Assembly: GCF_000764665.1 (NCBI RefSeq)
Contig: NZ_JRGM01000135.1
Span: forward strand, 62,001 to 126,000
Direction: 5' to 3'
Origin: Aeromonas lacus
GTDB lineage: Bacteria > Pseudomonadota > Gammaproteobacteria > Enterobacterales > Aeromonadaceae
Length of the DNA stretch: 64,000 nt
How positions within the stretch are numbered: position 1 is the first letter of the stretch; each line of letters starts with the position of its first letter. Of this stretch, positions 8,692-17,172 are shown in pieces. A program made the translations under genes and the position numbers. The notes beneath the pieces were generated by a model. It was not told where the DNA came from. It did not search any database and was given only the letters and a program-made list of their open reading frames with translations.

Positions 8692-9492
8692 TTGACTTCT
8701 ACATCCCCCCACACTTTCGAGACTACCAACGCACTTGAGCTGATCACCCGGTTCAATGACGCATCCAATGAACAGACAATACTCGCTCTGCTGCGCCAGA
8801 TCTGTGAGTTGATGGGATTTGACTACTTTCGCTTGGGATTTATCTCGCCCAGCTCCATTCAGCGGCCGGATGTGCGGATCTTCAACGGCTGCCCGAGCGA
8901 CTGGGTTGCACTTTATGAAGAACGCGGCCTTTTCGCTGTGGATCCTGTCGTGCGCAAAGGAATGGCTCAAAGCACGCCAATTCTTTGGGCCAACCTCATC
9001 ACCGAATGTTGTGACCAGCAAGACAGCGCCGGGCTGGAAGTGATGCTGTTGGCTCAGGAGGCTGGCTTGCGCGATGGCATCACCATCCCCTGGCACGGTG
9101 CAAATGGTCATATTGGACTGTTCTCATTGATTACCAGTGAGCCCCGCACCGAACATCAATGGTTGACTGCCATCCCGTTTCTGAGCTGGCTGGCGACCCA
9201 TATCTTTGAAGCCGTAGCCAGGGTCTGCATTGCTGCCATGCCTCCTCGAGAGATGTTGACCACTCGCGAGCTGGAGGTGTGCCAATGGGCTGCAGAGGGC
9301 AAACAGGTCAGCGATATTGCCCAGATCCTCGATATCAAACCCAGAACCGTGACCTTCCATCTGGAGAGAATTGCGGAGAAGCTGGGGGCAAGCAGCAAAA
9401 ATCAGGCGATTTCCTGGGCCCTCAAGCAGGGGGTGGTCAAGCTCAATATTGATGCCGCGCAGGTCGAGAATGTGCTCGATAACAGTGAGTAG
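8692..9492 (+). CDS. LuxR-family quorum-sensing regulator with AHL-binding domain
   Basis: The protein is a two-domain regulator: an autoinducer-binding domain (about residues 15-180) and a C-terminal LuxR helix-turn-helix (TTRELEVCQWAAEGKQVSDIAQ onward, about 195-255). The residues that contact acyl-homoserine lactone in TraR are conserved (Trp71, Tyr75, Asp84, Pro85, Trp99, Gly129 with this start), so ligand binding is likely. No luxI synthase is adjacent, so it is an orphan in this window. The chosen TTG at 8692 has a GGGGA ribosome site and gives 266 residues, the usual length. An upstream TTG at 8614 would add 26 residues that fit the family poorly. It lies directly upstream of hcp in the same direction. 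Confidence 0.85.
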   Translation: MTSTSPHTFETTNALELITRFNDASNEQTILALLRQICELMGFDYFRLGFISPSSIQRPDVRIFNGCPSDWVALYEERGLFAVDPVVRKGMAQSTPILWANLITECCDQQDSAGLEVMLLAQEAGLRDGITIPWHGANGHIGLFSLITSEPRTEHQWLTAIPFLSWLATHIFEAVARVCIAAMPPREMLTTRELEVCQWAAEGKQVSDIAQILDIKPRTVTFHLERIAEKLGASSKNQAISWALKQGVVKLNIDAAQVENVLDNSE

Positions 9493-9500
9493 TTCTGTTC

Positions 9501-9518
9501 TAGGCAATCAATTGCTCA
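9501..9518. promoter_or_regulatory. putative VasH enhancer site, distal, hcp
   Basis: GCAA-TCAA-TTGC (core 9504-9515) is an inverted repeat of the same type as the proximal site 72 bp downstream and the two sites upstream of the PAAR-vgrG2 module. It is preceded by GTTCTG, a flank also seen at other copies. It lies about 135 bp upstream of the -24 element. The regulator assignment is inferred. Confidence 0.5.
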
Positions 9519-9572
9519 TCTGGTAGATGAAATTGCTGTCTGTGCGAACTGTGCCGGTTAAAATGTTCTGCC

Positions 9573-9590
9573 TGCGCAATTTATTGCATG
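9573..9590. promoter_or_regulatory. putative VasH enhancer site, proximal, hcp
   Basis: TGCGCAA-TTTA-TTGCATG is an inverted repeat of the TGCGCAA-N4-TTGCGCA type, about 63 bp upstream of the sigma-54 -24 element. This is the usual distance for an activator that loops to sigma-54 polymerase. Confidence 0.55.
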
Positions 9591-9651
9591 GTTACACTTG
9601 GGGTGCTCAGCAGGTAATGGTTAAGGTGTTGATTTTTAAAAGGTAAAAAAA

Positions 9652-9667
9652 TGGCATGGTCGCTGCT
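9652..9667 (+). promoter_or_regulatory. sigma-54 promoter of hcp
   Basis: TGGCATGGTCGCTGCT has the GG (9653-9654) and GC (9664-9665) doublets exactly 10 nt apart, as required for -24/-12 promoters, with one mismatch in the -24 box. It is 54 bp upstream of the hcp ATG. hcp operons are known sigma-54/VasH targets in V. cholerae. Confidence 0.8.
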
Positions 9668-9720
9668 AATAGTCTGGTCGAGTGCTATCTCGTTTAACCA
9701 ATCTATTTAGGAGCATACAC

Positions 9721-10239
9721 ATGCCAACTCCATGTTATATCAGCATCGAAGGTAAAACCCAGGGCAATATCACCGCCGGTGCCTTCACCTCCGATTCCGT
9801 CGGCAACATCTTCGTACAAGGTCACGAAGACGAGATGCTGGTACAAGAGTTCCAGCACGTTGTGACTGTCCCGACCGACCCGCAATCCGGTCAGCCGGCT
9901 GGTCAGCGTGTCCACAAGCCGTTCAAGTTCACCGTTGCCCTGAACAAAGCCGTGCCGCTGATGTACAACTCCCTGGCTTCCGGCGAGATGCTGCCGAAAG
10001 TGACCCTGAAGTGGTACCGCACCTCTGTTGAGGGCAAGCAGGAGCACTTCTTCTCCACCGTGCTGACCGATGCCACCATCGTTGACATCGACTGCCAGAT
10101 GCCGCACTGCCAGGACCCGGCGAAGTCTGACTTCACCCAGCTTATCCAGGTCTCCATGGCTTACCGCAAGATTGACTGGGAACACACCGTTGCCGGTACT
10201 TCCGGTGCGGACGACTGGCGTGCGCCCATCGAGGCCTAA
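9721..10239 (+). CDS. hcp: T6SS tube protein Hcp
   Basis: Hcp forms hexameric rings that stack into the inner tube and is expelled on firing. The 172-residue protein matches the Vibrio/Aeromonas Hcp type: start MPTPCYISIEGKTQGNITAG, then GNIFVQGHEDEMLVQEF and HKPFKFTVALNKAVPLMYN. The ATG at 9721 follows TAGGAGCATACAC; an earlier in-frame ATG at 9682 gives residues foreign to the family. Transcription probably starts at the sigma-54 promoter upstream. Two hairpins separate it from vgrG1, allowing excess Hcp over VgrG. Confidence 0.96.
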   Translation: MPTPCYISIEGKTQGNITAGAFTSDSVGNIFVQGHEDEMLVQEFQHVVTVPTDPQSGQPAGQRVHKPFKFTVALNKAVPLMYNSLASGEMLPKVTLKWYRTSVEGKQEHFFSTVLTDATIVDIDCQMPHCQDPAKSDFTQLIQVSMAYRKIDWEHTVAGTSGADDWRAPIEA

Positions 10240-10288
10240 TCCTCGTTTTGAAACTTTGGTATTCCTTGCAAGTAGTTATGTGTCTTAT

Positions 10289-10310
10289 GGGCCGGTTGCC
10301 AAACCGGCCC
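10289..10310 (+). terminator. hairpin after hcp, without strong U-run
   Basis: GGGCCGGTT-gcca-AACCGGCCC is a perfect 9-bp stem 50 bp after hcp, followed by TCTTAG rather than poly-T. It may stabilise the hcp 3' end or act as a partial terminator. Confidence 0.6.
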
Positions 10311-10325
10311 TCTTAGCCCGTATTT

Positions 10326-10357
10326 CTCCGGCCCGCTCAGGTAGCCGGAGCTTTTCT
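10326..10357 (+). terminator. second hairpin/terminator after hcp
   Basis: CTCCGGC ... GCCGGAG (7-bp stem, 11-nt loop) is followed by CTTTTCTGTTTT. Together with the preceding stem it probably ends most hcp transcripts before vgrG1. Confidence 0.65.
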
Positions 10358-10572
10358 GTTTTGCCATCCCTCTGCCGCGGTTTCGATTCATGCGGGGGGA
10401 TGGCAAAGCACTAAAGGGTGTCCTGTGATGCAGACCCAATCCGCCCGTAACCCGTGTTCGCCGCTATCTTGGTTGCCCGTTGTGGCACCGGAGAGGGCGG
10501 TAGCGTGGTTTGGCGGTTGGGGTTTTGAAGAGGGGCGCAGACATCGCGTGGCCGTGACAAGAGGGGAGAGCC

Positions 10573-12519
10573 ATGGCTAATCAAACCGGATTGCAATTTA
10601 CCGTCAAGGTGGGGGCGCTGCCCGAGAGCACCTTCGTGGTGGCGAGTTTCCAGCTGGACGAGGGGCTGAACCGGCCGTTCAACCTGCGCCTTGAGCTGGC
10701 CAGCAGCCAGCCCGATGTCGACTTTGGCGCCGTGCTGGACCAGCCGTGCGAGCTGATGGTGTGGTACAACGGCGAGCTGCAGCGCAGGGTGTGCGGGGTA
10801 GTGAGCGAGTTTGCCCAAGGGGACAGCGGCTTTCGCCGTACCCGTTACCGCATTGAGGTGAAACCCGCCCTGTGGCGGCTGGGGCTGCGCCAGAACTCAC
10901 GCATCTTTCAGGCGCAGAAGCCCGATGAAATCCTCAGTATCCTGCTGCAAGAGCACGGCATCACCGATTACGCCTTTGCGCTCAAGAATGAGCATGCCCA
11001 GCGGGAGTATTGCGTCCAGTATCGCGAAAGCGACCTCGATTTCGTGAACCGCCTCGCTGCCGAAGAGGGTTTGTTCTACTTCCACGAGTTTGAAGCAGGC
11101 AAGCACCGCATCGTCTTTGCCGACGACGCGGCAGCCCTGACGGCCGGCCCCGAGCTCTTCTTCAACCTCGGCAACCGCTCGCTGGAACAAGGCCCTTACG
11201 TGCGCCAGTTCCACTACCGCGAGGCGGTACGGCCAAGCGATGTGGAGCTCAAAGACTACAGCTTCAAGACCCCGGCCTATGGCCTCTCCCACAAGAAGCA
11301 GGGTAGCGAACTCGAGCACCAGCGCGATACCTACCAGCACTTCGACTATCCGGGCCGCTACAAGCAGGACCCGAGTGGCAAGGCGTTTACCCAGCACCGG
11401 CTCGATGCGCTGCGCAATGATGCGGTGGCGGGTAGCGGCAAATCCAATAGCGCCGCGTTGCTACCGGGCCAGCACTTCTCACTCACCGAACACCCCAACG
11501 GCAGCCTTAACACCGACTGGCAAATCGTCCATATCCGCCACACCGGTGAACAACCCCAAGCGCTGGAAGAGGAGGGGGGTAGCGGCCCGACCGTCTACCA
11601 CAACGAATTTGGCGTAGTGAAAGCCAGCACCACCTGGCGTGCCCGCATCGGCAGCTCCGAGGCGCCCTACAAACCGATGGTGGATGGCCCGCAAATCGCC
11701 ATGGTGGTGGGCCCCGAAGGGGAGGAGATTTACTGCGACGAACATGGCCGGGTGAAACTGCAATTCCCGTGGGACCGCTACGGCAACTCCAACGACCAGA
11801 GCTCCTGCTGGGTGCGAGTGAGCCAAGGCTGGGCCGGTGGTCAGTACGGCATGATGGCCATCCCGCGTATCGGCCACGAGGTCATTGTTAGCTTCCTAGA
11901 GGGAGACCCCGACCAGCCCATCGTGACGGGTCGCACCTTCCACGCCACCAACCGGCCGCCGTATGAGCTACCCGCCCACAAGACCCGCACCGTGCTGCGC
12001 ACCGAGACCCACAAGGGCGAGGGCTTCAACGAGCTGCGTTTTGAAGACCAGGCAGGGCAGGAAGAGATTTACATCCACGGTCAGAAGGACCTGAACGTGC
12101 TTATCGAAAACGATGCGGCCTGGCATATCAAGCATGACGAGCATCGGGATATCGACAACGAGCGGGTCACTCGCATCAAGGGCAATGACCACCTGACGGT
12201 GGAGGGGGAGAAGCGTGACCACATCAAGGCGGACTATTCGCTGACGGTGGATGCCTCCATGCATCAGAAGCTGGGGCAGAGCTGGCTTGCTCAGGCGGGG
12301 CAGGAGATGCACGTCAAGAGTGGTGCCAAGGTGGTTCTGGAGGCAGGGTCAGAGATCAGCGTCAAGGTCGGTGGCTGCTTTATCAAGGTCGATGGGGGCG
12401 GGGTCACTCTGGTTGGCCCCACCATCAAGATGAACTCGGGTGGTGCTGCCGGATCTGGCTCCGGGTGTTCGACCCAAGCGCCTCTGTTACCCAAAGCCGT
12501 CGTGCCGGAACCTCGCTAG
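10573..12519 (+). CDS. vgrG1: T6SS spike protein VgrG (copy 1)
   Basis: VgrG trimers cap the Hcp tube and carry effectors. The 648 residues comprise the gp27-like domain (about 1-370), the gp5 OB-fold (about 378-470, with [21 protein letters not shown]) and the gp5 needle region ([20 protein letters not shown] onward). There is no long C-terminal extension, so it is not an evolved VgrG with its own toxin domain. It is nearly identical to vgrG2 (35663-37705) through about residue 567, after which the needle tip and tail diverge. The ribosome site GGGGAGAGCC precedes ATG. Its neighbours are hcp upstream and a Sel1 lipoprotein downstream. Confidence 0.95.
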   Translation: MANQTGLQFTVKVGALPESTFVVASFQLDEGLNRPFNLRLELASSQPDVDFGAVLDQPCELMVWYNGELQRRVCGVVSEFAQGDSGFRRTRYRIEVKPALWRLGLRQNSRIFQAQKPDEILSILLQEHGITDYAFALKNEHAQREYCVQYRESDLDFVNRLAAEEGLFYFHEFEAGKHRIVFADDAAALTAGPELFFNLGNRSLEQGPYVRQFHYREAVRPSDVELKDYSFKTPAYGLSHKKQGSELEHQRDTYQHFDYPGRYKQDPSGKAFTQHRLDALRNDAVAGSGKSNSAALLPGQHFSLTEHPNGSLNTDWQIVHIRHTGEQPQALEEEGGSGPTVYHNEFGVVKASTTWRARIGSSEAPYKPMVDGPQIAMVVGPEGEEIYCDEHGRVKLQFPWDRYGNSNDQSSCWVRVSQGWAGGQYGMMAIPRIGHEVIVSFLEGDPDQPIVTGRTFHATNRPPYELPAHKTRTVLRTETHKGEGFNELRFEDQAGQEEIYIHGQKDLNVLIENDAAWHIKHDEHRDIDNERVTRIKGNDHLTVEGEKRDHIKADYSLTVDASMHQKLGQSWLAQAGQEMHVKSGAKVVLEAGSEISVKVGGCFIKVDGGGVTLVGPTIKMNSGGAAGSGSGCSTQAPLLPKAVVPEPR

Positions 12520-12642
12520 GGGTGCTGCTGATGCAGCGCGGCATCCATTTTCACATTTACGGGTGTTTCGGGTGGTGATGATTTCATATCGTCATTGCCC
12601 GGCACCCTTCGTTCGTTATTTTTACTTATGCAAAAAAGCAAA

Positions 12643-14016
12643 ATGAATAAAAAAAATTTATGGTGCGTGCTGGCTGTCGCTCTGCTAGCCGGTTGTGCCA
12701 CGACAAACTCGTCTGTGAGTGATGCCAAGCTTGCTAAAGAGGCAAAACAGGGCAATGGCAAGGCGCAGTATGAACTTGCCAAACGGCTGGCGGCGCAGCC
12801 CGACTATCCGCAAGCCATGCACTGGATGCAGCAGGCGGCAGGCCAGAGTGGTCCTCTGGCTGCCGATAACAAGGTTCGCGGAGCTGCCGCTCTGCAGGTT
12901 GGCCACTGGTATCAGTTGGGATTGGGCGAGCCGAAAAGCCCGCAACTGGCGGAACAGTGGTGGCAACGGGCATCCCGGCTGGGCAATCGTGAAGCCAGCT
13001 ATCAGTTGGGGCTTTCCTGTCGCAGCGAACATCAGGGCAAGCTGGCAAGTGACTGTCTCGACTGGTTTGAGCGGGCGGCCAGGCAGGATCACGCTGGGGC
13101 TCAGTTGATCCTGGGGGAATGGTATGCCAGCCAGCCTGGTGCCGATCAGGATGCCATCGAGTGGTTGGAAAAGTCAGCCGAGCAAGGTAACCGCGATGCC
13201 CAGTATCAGCTTGCGCTGCGTTATCAGCAGGGAAAGGGAGTGGTCAAACGTCCCGATATTGCCATGCGCTGGTTCGAGAAGGCGGCAGCCCAGCAGCACC
13301 CTGATGCTCTCTATGTCCTTGCCACCGAGGCAAGCCCCAGAACGGCATTCGAGGCCTATCAACGCGCCGCCAATGCCGGTTCTACACCTGCCCAGCTCTG
13401 GCTTGGCATGGCCTATCTGGCGGGTGAGCTGGTCGCAGCCGATCCGGCATTGGGACGCTACTGGCTGGAGTTGGCGGCAGGTAACGGCGCTCATGAAGCG
13501 GAGTACCAGCTTAGCCTGCAGCAGAGCGATGCATCGTCGCGGGAGCACTGGTTGTCGCTGGCGGCGCAAGGGGGGATCAGCAAGGCTCAGGTCGAGTTGG
13601 CCACTTTGCAGCAGGAGCGGGGAGAGCTGGAGTTGGCCCGTGAGGGGTTCGCGCTGGCCAGCAAACAGGGTGAGCTGGATGCTCAATACGCCTATGGCGA
13701 GATGCTGCGTCTCGGTCAGGGGGGCAAGGAGGATTATGGCCTTGCCCTGAAGCAGTACCGGCTTGCGGCCAATGCCGGTCATCGGGAGGCGCAATATCGC
13801 ATGGGGATGATGCGGGATCAGGGTCTGGGAGCCCCGCGCAACAGATTGCATGCTTATGCATGGTATTTGCTGGCGGCTACCGACGGTAACAAGGAGGCAA
13901 CCCAGGCGAGAAATGAACTGGAAAAAGAGATGACCGAAAAGGAGAAAAGCGCTGGTCAAAAATTGGCGCAGCACTGGTTTGATCGTCTTGCCAAAGGTAA
14001 ACAACTGGACAGTTGA
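12643..14016 (+). CDS. Sel1-repeat (SLR) lipoprotein next to vgrG1
   Basis: The predicted lipoprotein of about 457 residues has signal peptide MNKKNLWCVLAVALLAGC (lipobox LAGC). The rest is a chain of Sel1-like TPR repeats of about 36 residues, for example GNRDAQYQLALRYQQGKGV followed by AMRWFEKAAAQQHPDALY, and a late copy GHREAQYRMGMMRDQGLGA. Such solenoids bind proteins. In T6SS loci they occur as accessory or immunity-like proteins, but I cannot assign a partner. An ATG at 12628 would add five residues; neither start has a good ribosome site. It is followed by a strong terminator and closes the hcp-vgrG1 group before the core operon. Confidence 0.85.
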   Translation: MNKKNLWCVLAVALLAGCATTNSSVSDAKLAKEAKQGNGKAQYELAKRLAAQPDYPQAMHWMQQAAGQSGPLAADNKVRGAAALQVGHWYQLGLGEPKSPQLAEQWWQRASRLGNREASYQLGLSCRSEHQGKLASDCLDWFERAARQDHAGAQLILGEWYASQPGADQDAIEWLEKSAEQGNRDAQYQLALRYQQGKGVVKRPDIAMRWFEKAAAQQHPDALYVLATEASPRTAFEAYQRAANAGSTPAQLWLGMAYLAGELVAADPALGRYWLELAAGNGAHEAEYQLSLQQSDASSREHWLSLAAQGGISKAQVELATLQQERGELELAREGFALASKQGELDAQYAYGEMLRLGQGGKEDYGLALKQYRLAANAGHREAQYRMGMMRDQGLGAPRNRLHAYAWYLLAATDGNKEATQARNELEKEMTEKEKSAGQKLAQHWFDRLAKGKQLDS

Positions 14017-14187
14017 TAAACAGTATGTTGATGGGGGAGTTGGCGTTTCCCATTCTTCCTGATAATGGTGTTTATGAATTTAATTATCAGTGAGCAGCCT
14101 TGGTGTGCTCTCATTGATTGCCTGATAGCTGATTTCTGCTCATTGATTGTGCGGGATGATGTGAGCAAGATGCACTGATTTCCTTGA

Positions 14188-14227
14188 AGAGGTGGACGAC
14201 AGAAGCTGTCGTTCACCTCTTTTTTTG
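14188..14227 (+). terminator. strong intrinsic terminator after the Sel1 lipoprotein gene
   Basis: A 15-bp stem (14188-14202 with 14206-14220, one G-T pair) has a 3-nt loop and is followed by seven T. It separates the vgrG1 group from the core T6SS operon. Confidence 0.95.
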
Positions 14228-14707
14228 TCATTTTTTTTGGGAGTTTTCTGACGGCAAATTCAGCTATTGCGGTTGGCTTTTTTGAGAGGGGGTTGTTAAT
14301 TACTTACCGTAATAAACGCGTGCAGTGCACACACAGAGATTTTTGTGTAACATGTTGATTTTATTTGTTTTTATTTTATGTTGAATTTGTTTTTTGCTTG
14401 GTGGATAGAAATGAATCATTGACTTGACAATATATGGACATATACCATGCGGCGCAAATGGCTCTTAAGCCAAAATGACCTCAAACAAAGAGTTGAGGCG
14501 TATCGGGTTGTATAGATAACAAGATGGATATTGTGTTTTTGATTATTAGAGCAATTGCTTGAGATATATCGAAAACGCATCCTTGGTCGATGCTATTGCC
14601 ACCGAAAATAGCGATGGCACCGTCAACTGTCATTTTTTACAGTTGCCGGAGAAAGTGTTGACTATAAGCTTTGTGGCCTTGTTGGCCCTTAACTTGGTAT
14701 TTAGAGC
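14228..14707. other. AT-rich regulatory region upstream of tssB
   Basis: These 480 bases hold no convincing gene. They are markedly richer in A and T than the coding DNA, with T-runs at 14232-14239 and 14360-14395. They carry TTGACA at 14424-14429 without a clear -10 at normal spacing, the palindrome TATATG-GA-CATATA (14431-14444), and CAACTGT-N8-ACAGTTG (14624-14645). No sigma-54 element with correct GG-N10-GC spacing was found, unlike the hcp and PAAR promoters. H-NS-type silencing and a sigma-70 promoter are plausible but not shown. Confidence 0.55.
14624..14645. promoter_or_regulatory. inverted repeat in the tssB leader
   Basis: CAACTGT-CATTTTTT-ACAGTTG is a perfect 7-bp inverted repeat 62 bp upstream of tssB. 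It could be an operator or an RNA hairpin in the 5' leader. No regulator can be named from the sequence. Confidence 0.4.
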
Positions 14708-15211
14708 ATGGGAAAAGGAATTGACGGCGCCACTGTTGCGCCCAAAGAGCGTATCAATATCAAATATGTACCGGCAACCGGTGGTCAGCAGGCGGAAATT
14801 GAACTTCCGCTGACCATGATGGTAGTTGGTAATATGAAAGGGCGTACCGAAGAAACCCCTATCGAGGAGCGCCAGACCGTCTCCATCGACAAGAATAATT
14901 TCTCTTCAGTCATGAAAGAATCCGCACTGGAACTGAAGTTTTCCGTTCCCAATCGCCTGGAAGAAAACAGCCAGGACGAGATGCCGGTTTCGATCAAGAT
15001 CCAGTCTCTGGAAGATTTCACCCCGGACAGCGTTGCCCAGCAGGTTCCCGAGCTGCGCAAGCTGCTTGAACTGCGCGAAGCACTGGTTGCCCTGAAAGGG
15101 CCGTTGGGGAATATCCCTGCCTTCCGCAACCGCTTGCAGGATCTGCTGTCCAGTGATGAAGCCCGTGAGCAGCTGCTCAAGGAGCTGGATTTGATTAAGC
15201 CTGCCGAGTGA
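14708..15211 (+). CDS. tssB: T6SS contractile sheath small subunit TssB/VipA
   Basis: TssB pairs with TssC to build the contractile sheath around the Hcp tube. The 167-residue protein has the family segments RINIKYVPATGG, ELPLTMMVVGNMKGR and SIQSLEDFTP-like IKIQSLEDFTPDSVAQQVP, plus the helical C-terminus (LLELREALVALKGPLGN) that family members use to interact with ClpV and TssC. It is the first gene of the core operon. The ribosome site before the ATG is weak (TTTAGAGC). tssC follows after 38 bp. Confidence 0.96.
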   Translation: MGKGIDGATVAPKERINIKYVPATGGQQAEIELPLTMMVVGNMKGRTEETPIEERQTVSIDKNNFSSVMKESALELKFSVPNRLEENSQDEMPVSIKIQSLEDFTPDSVAQQVPELRKLLELREALVALKGPLGNIPAFRNRLQDLLSSDEAREQLLKELDLIKPAE

Positions 15212-15249
15212 TCGCCGGGTTGGATTGACTGAACGAGAAAGGAAAAAAC

Positions 15250-16731
15250 ATGTCTTTGGTCGAAGAACAGGTTCAAGCGGGGGCAGCTGTCGCCTCCTCG
15301 TCCTCCCTGCTGGACGAAATCATGGCGCAGGCTCGCATCACTCCGGTGGATGAGGGTTACAGCGTCGCCAAGCAGGGAGTTGCAGCTCTGATCGCCAATA
15401 TTCTGGATAGCGGCTCTACCGCCGAGCCGGTCAACAAGGCGCTGGTTGACAGCATGATTGTCGAGCTCGACAAGAAGCTGAGCAAGCAGATGGACGTCAT
15501 CCTGCACGCCAAAGAGCTGCAGGAGATGGAGTCCTCCTGGCGCTCCCTCAAACTCCTGGTGGATCGCACCGATTTTCGCGAGAACATCAAGATCCAGGTG
15601 CTGCACGCAACCAAGGAAGAGCTGCTGGAAGATTTCGAGTTCTCGCCCGAGATCACCCAGTCCGGTCTCTACAAGCATGTCTATTCAACCGGCTACGGTC
15701 AGTTCGGCGGTCAGCCGATCGGTGCCGTGATCGGTGACTACGCCTTTACCCACAGCTCGCCCGACATCAAGCTGATGCAGTATGTCAGTGCCGTCGGTGC
15801 CATGGCCCACGCCCCCTTCATCTCCTCTGTCGCACCCGCCTTCTTCGGCGTTGACAGCTTCACCGATCTGCCCTCCATCAAGGATCTGAAATCGGTGTTC
15901 GAAGGACCGGCCTACACCAAATGGCGTTCCCTGCGTGAATCGGAAGATTCCCGCTATCTGGGCCTGACTGCGCCGCGTTTCCTGGCCCGTCTGCCCTACG
16001 ATCCGACCGAGAACCCCATCAAGGGCTTCAACTACAAGGAAGATATCAGCTCGGATCACGACCACTACCTGTGGGGCAATACTGCCTATCTGATGGGCAC
16101 TTCCCTGACCGACAGCTTTGCCAAGTACCGCTGGTGCCCGAACATCATCGGCCCGCAGAGCGGTGGTGCCATCCACGATCTGCCGGTGCACGTCTATGAG
16201 GCGATGGGTCAGCTGCAGGCGAAGATCCCGACCGAGGTGCTCATCACCGACCGTCGCGAGTATGAGCTCTCCGAAGAGGGTTTCATCACCCTGACCATGC
16301 GCAAGGATAGCGACAACGCCGCCTTCTTCTCTGCCAACTCGGTACAAAAGCCCAAGGTGTTCCCCAACACCAAAGAGGGCAAAGAGGCGGAGACCAACTA
16401 CAAGCTGGGTACCCAGCTGCCCTACATGTTCATCATCAACCGTCTGGCGCACTACATCAAAGTGCTGCAGCGCGAGCAGATCGGCTCCTGGAAGGAGCGT
16501 CAGGATCTGGAGCGCGAGCTGAATGGCTGGATCAAGCAGTACGTTGCCGATCAGGAGAACCCGCCGGCAGACGTGCGCAGCCGTCGTCCCCTGCGTGCAG
16601 CCCAGATCAAGGTGCTGGATGTGGAAGGCGAGCCGGGCTGGTATCAGGTCGCCATGGCCGTGCGCCCGCACTTCAAGTACATGGGGGCGAGCTTCGAGCT
16701 CTCTCTGGTAGGTCGACTGGACAAGGAATAA
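15250..16731 (+). CDS. tssC: T6SS contractile sheath large subunit TssC/VipB
   Basis: This is the main sheath subunit. The 493 residues are full length, with LLDEIMAQARITPVDEGY at the N-terminus and the conserved ELQEMESSWRSLKLLVDRTDF, FGVDSFTDLPSI, GFNYKED and DHYLWGNTAYLMG segments. The C-terminus VRPHFKYMGASFELSLVGRLD matches the gp18-like sheath core. An AAGGAAAAAAC ribosome site precedes the ATG. tssE starts 6 bp after its stop. Confidence 0.97.
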   Translation: MSLVEEQVQAGAAVASSSSLLDEIMAQARITPVDEGYSVAKQGVAALIANILDSGSTAEPVNKALVDSMIVELDKKLSKQMDVILHAKELQEMESSWRSLKLLVDRTDFRENIKIQVLHATKEELLEDFEFSPEITQSGLYKHVYSTGYGQFGGQPIGAVIGDYAFTHSSPDIKLMQYVSAVGAMAHAPFISSVAPAFFGVDSFTDLPSIKDLKSVFEGPAYTKWRSLRESEDSRYLGLTAPRFLARLPYDPTENPIKGFNYKEDISSDHDHYLWGNTAYLMGTSLTDSFAKYRWCPNIIGPQSGGAIHDLPVHVYEAMGQLQAKIPTEVLITDRREYELSEEGFITLTMRKDSDNAAFFSANSVQKPKVFPNTKEGKEAETNYKLGTQLPYMFIINRLAHYIKVLQREQIGSWKERQDLERELNGWIKQYVADQENPPADVRSRRPLRAAQIKVLDVEGEPGWYQVAMAVRPHFKYMGASFELSLVGRLDKE

Positions 16732-16737
16732 TGACCG

Positions 16738-17169
16738 ATGCCGTATCTCTCTTCCTGGGATAGAGGAAATACGGCCAGTCTGTTTGATCGCATCAGGGGG
16801 GAGGGGCATGGCTCCTCCCCCCGTTCGGAAGTGGAGGTGCTGGTCGATTCCGTAAAACGGCAACTCGATCAGATCCTCAACACCCGTCCCGGCAACTGCC
16901 GCAGCGCGCCCGATCTGGGGGTCATCGATCTTAACGATGCCACCCAGGGGAGTGCCGATATCAAGGGGCGGATCCGGGAGGCGATCCGGCAATGCATCCG
17001 CCGGTATGAACCGCGGATCGTGCATGTGGATGTACGTTCACCCGACTATCAATCGAGCCCGCTCGAGATGTCGTTTCTGGTGACCGCCCACGTCAGGCTG
17101 GAACATATCGATCACGTTACCTCGTTCAACGTCCATATGGACAGTCACCGTCACTACCGCATGGTCTGA
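16738..17169 (+). CDS. tssE: T6SS baseplate protein TssE (gp25-like)
   Basis: This is a baseplate wedge component homologous to phage T4 gp25. The 143 residues include the typical SVKRQLDQILNTRPGNCRSAPDLGVIDLND motif block (about residues 38-67, listed in parts: LDQILNTRPG, APDLGV), the EPR turn (RRYEPRIVHVDV) and the closing beta strands. The ATG at 16738 has AAGGAATAA upstream. tssF starts 3 bp after the stop. Confidence 0.95.
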   Translation: MPYLSSWDRGNTASLFDRIRGEGHGSSPRSEVEVLVDSVKRQLDQILNTRPGNCRSAPDLGVIDLNDATQGSADIKGRIREAIRQCIRRYEPRIVHVDVRSPDYQSSPLEMSFLVTAHVRLEHIDHVTSFNVHMDSHRHYRMV

Positions 17170-17172
17170 TCA

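Noticed and set aside
10483..10498. TGGCAC element upstream of vgrG1 as a sigma-54 promoter
   Set aside because: The -24 hexamer is perfect, but the -12 position has GG with GC one base too far (11-nt spacing), and no GCAA-N4-TTGC sites precede it.
14424..14452. TTGACA as part of a sigma-70 promoter for tssB
   Set aside because: No acceptable -10 hexamer occurs 16-18 bp downstream, and the implied leader would be about 250 nt. It is kept only as an unassigned element.
14615..14632. TGGCACCGTCAACTGTC upstream of tssB as a sigma-54 promoter
   Set aside because: There is no GC doublet at the required 10-nt distance, so the -12 element is missing.
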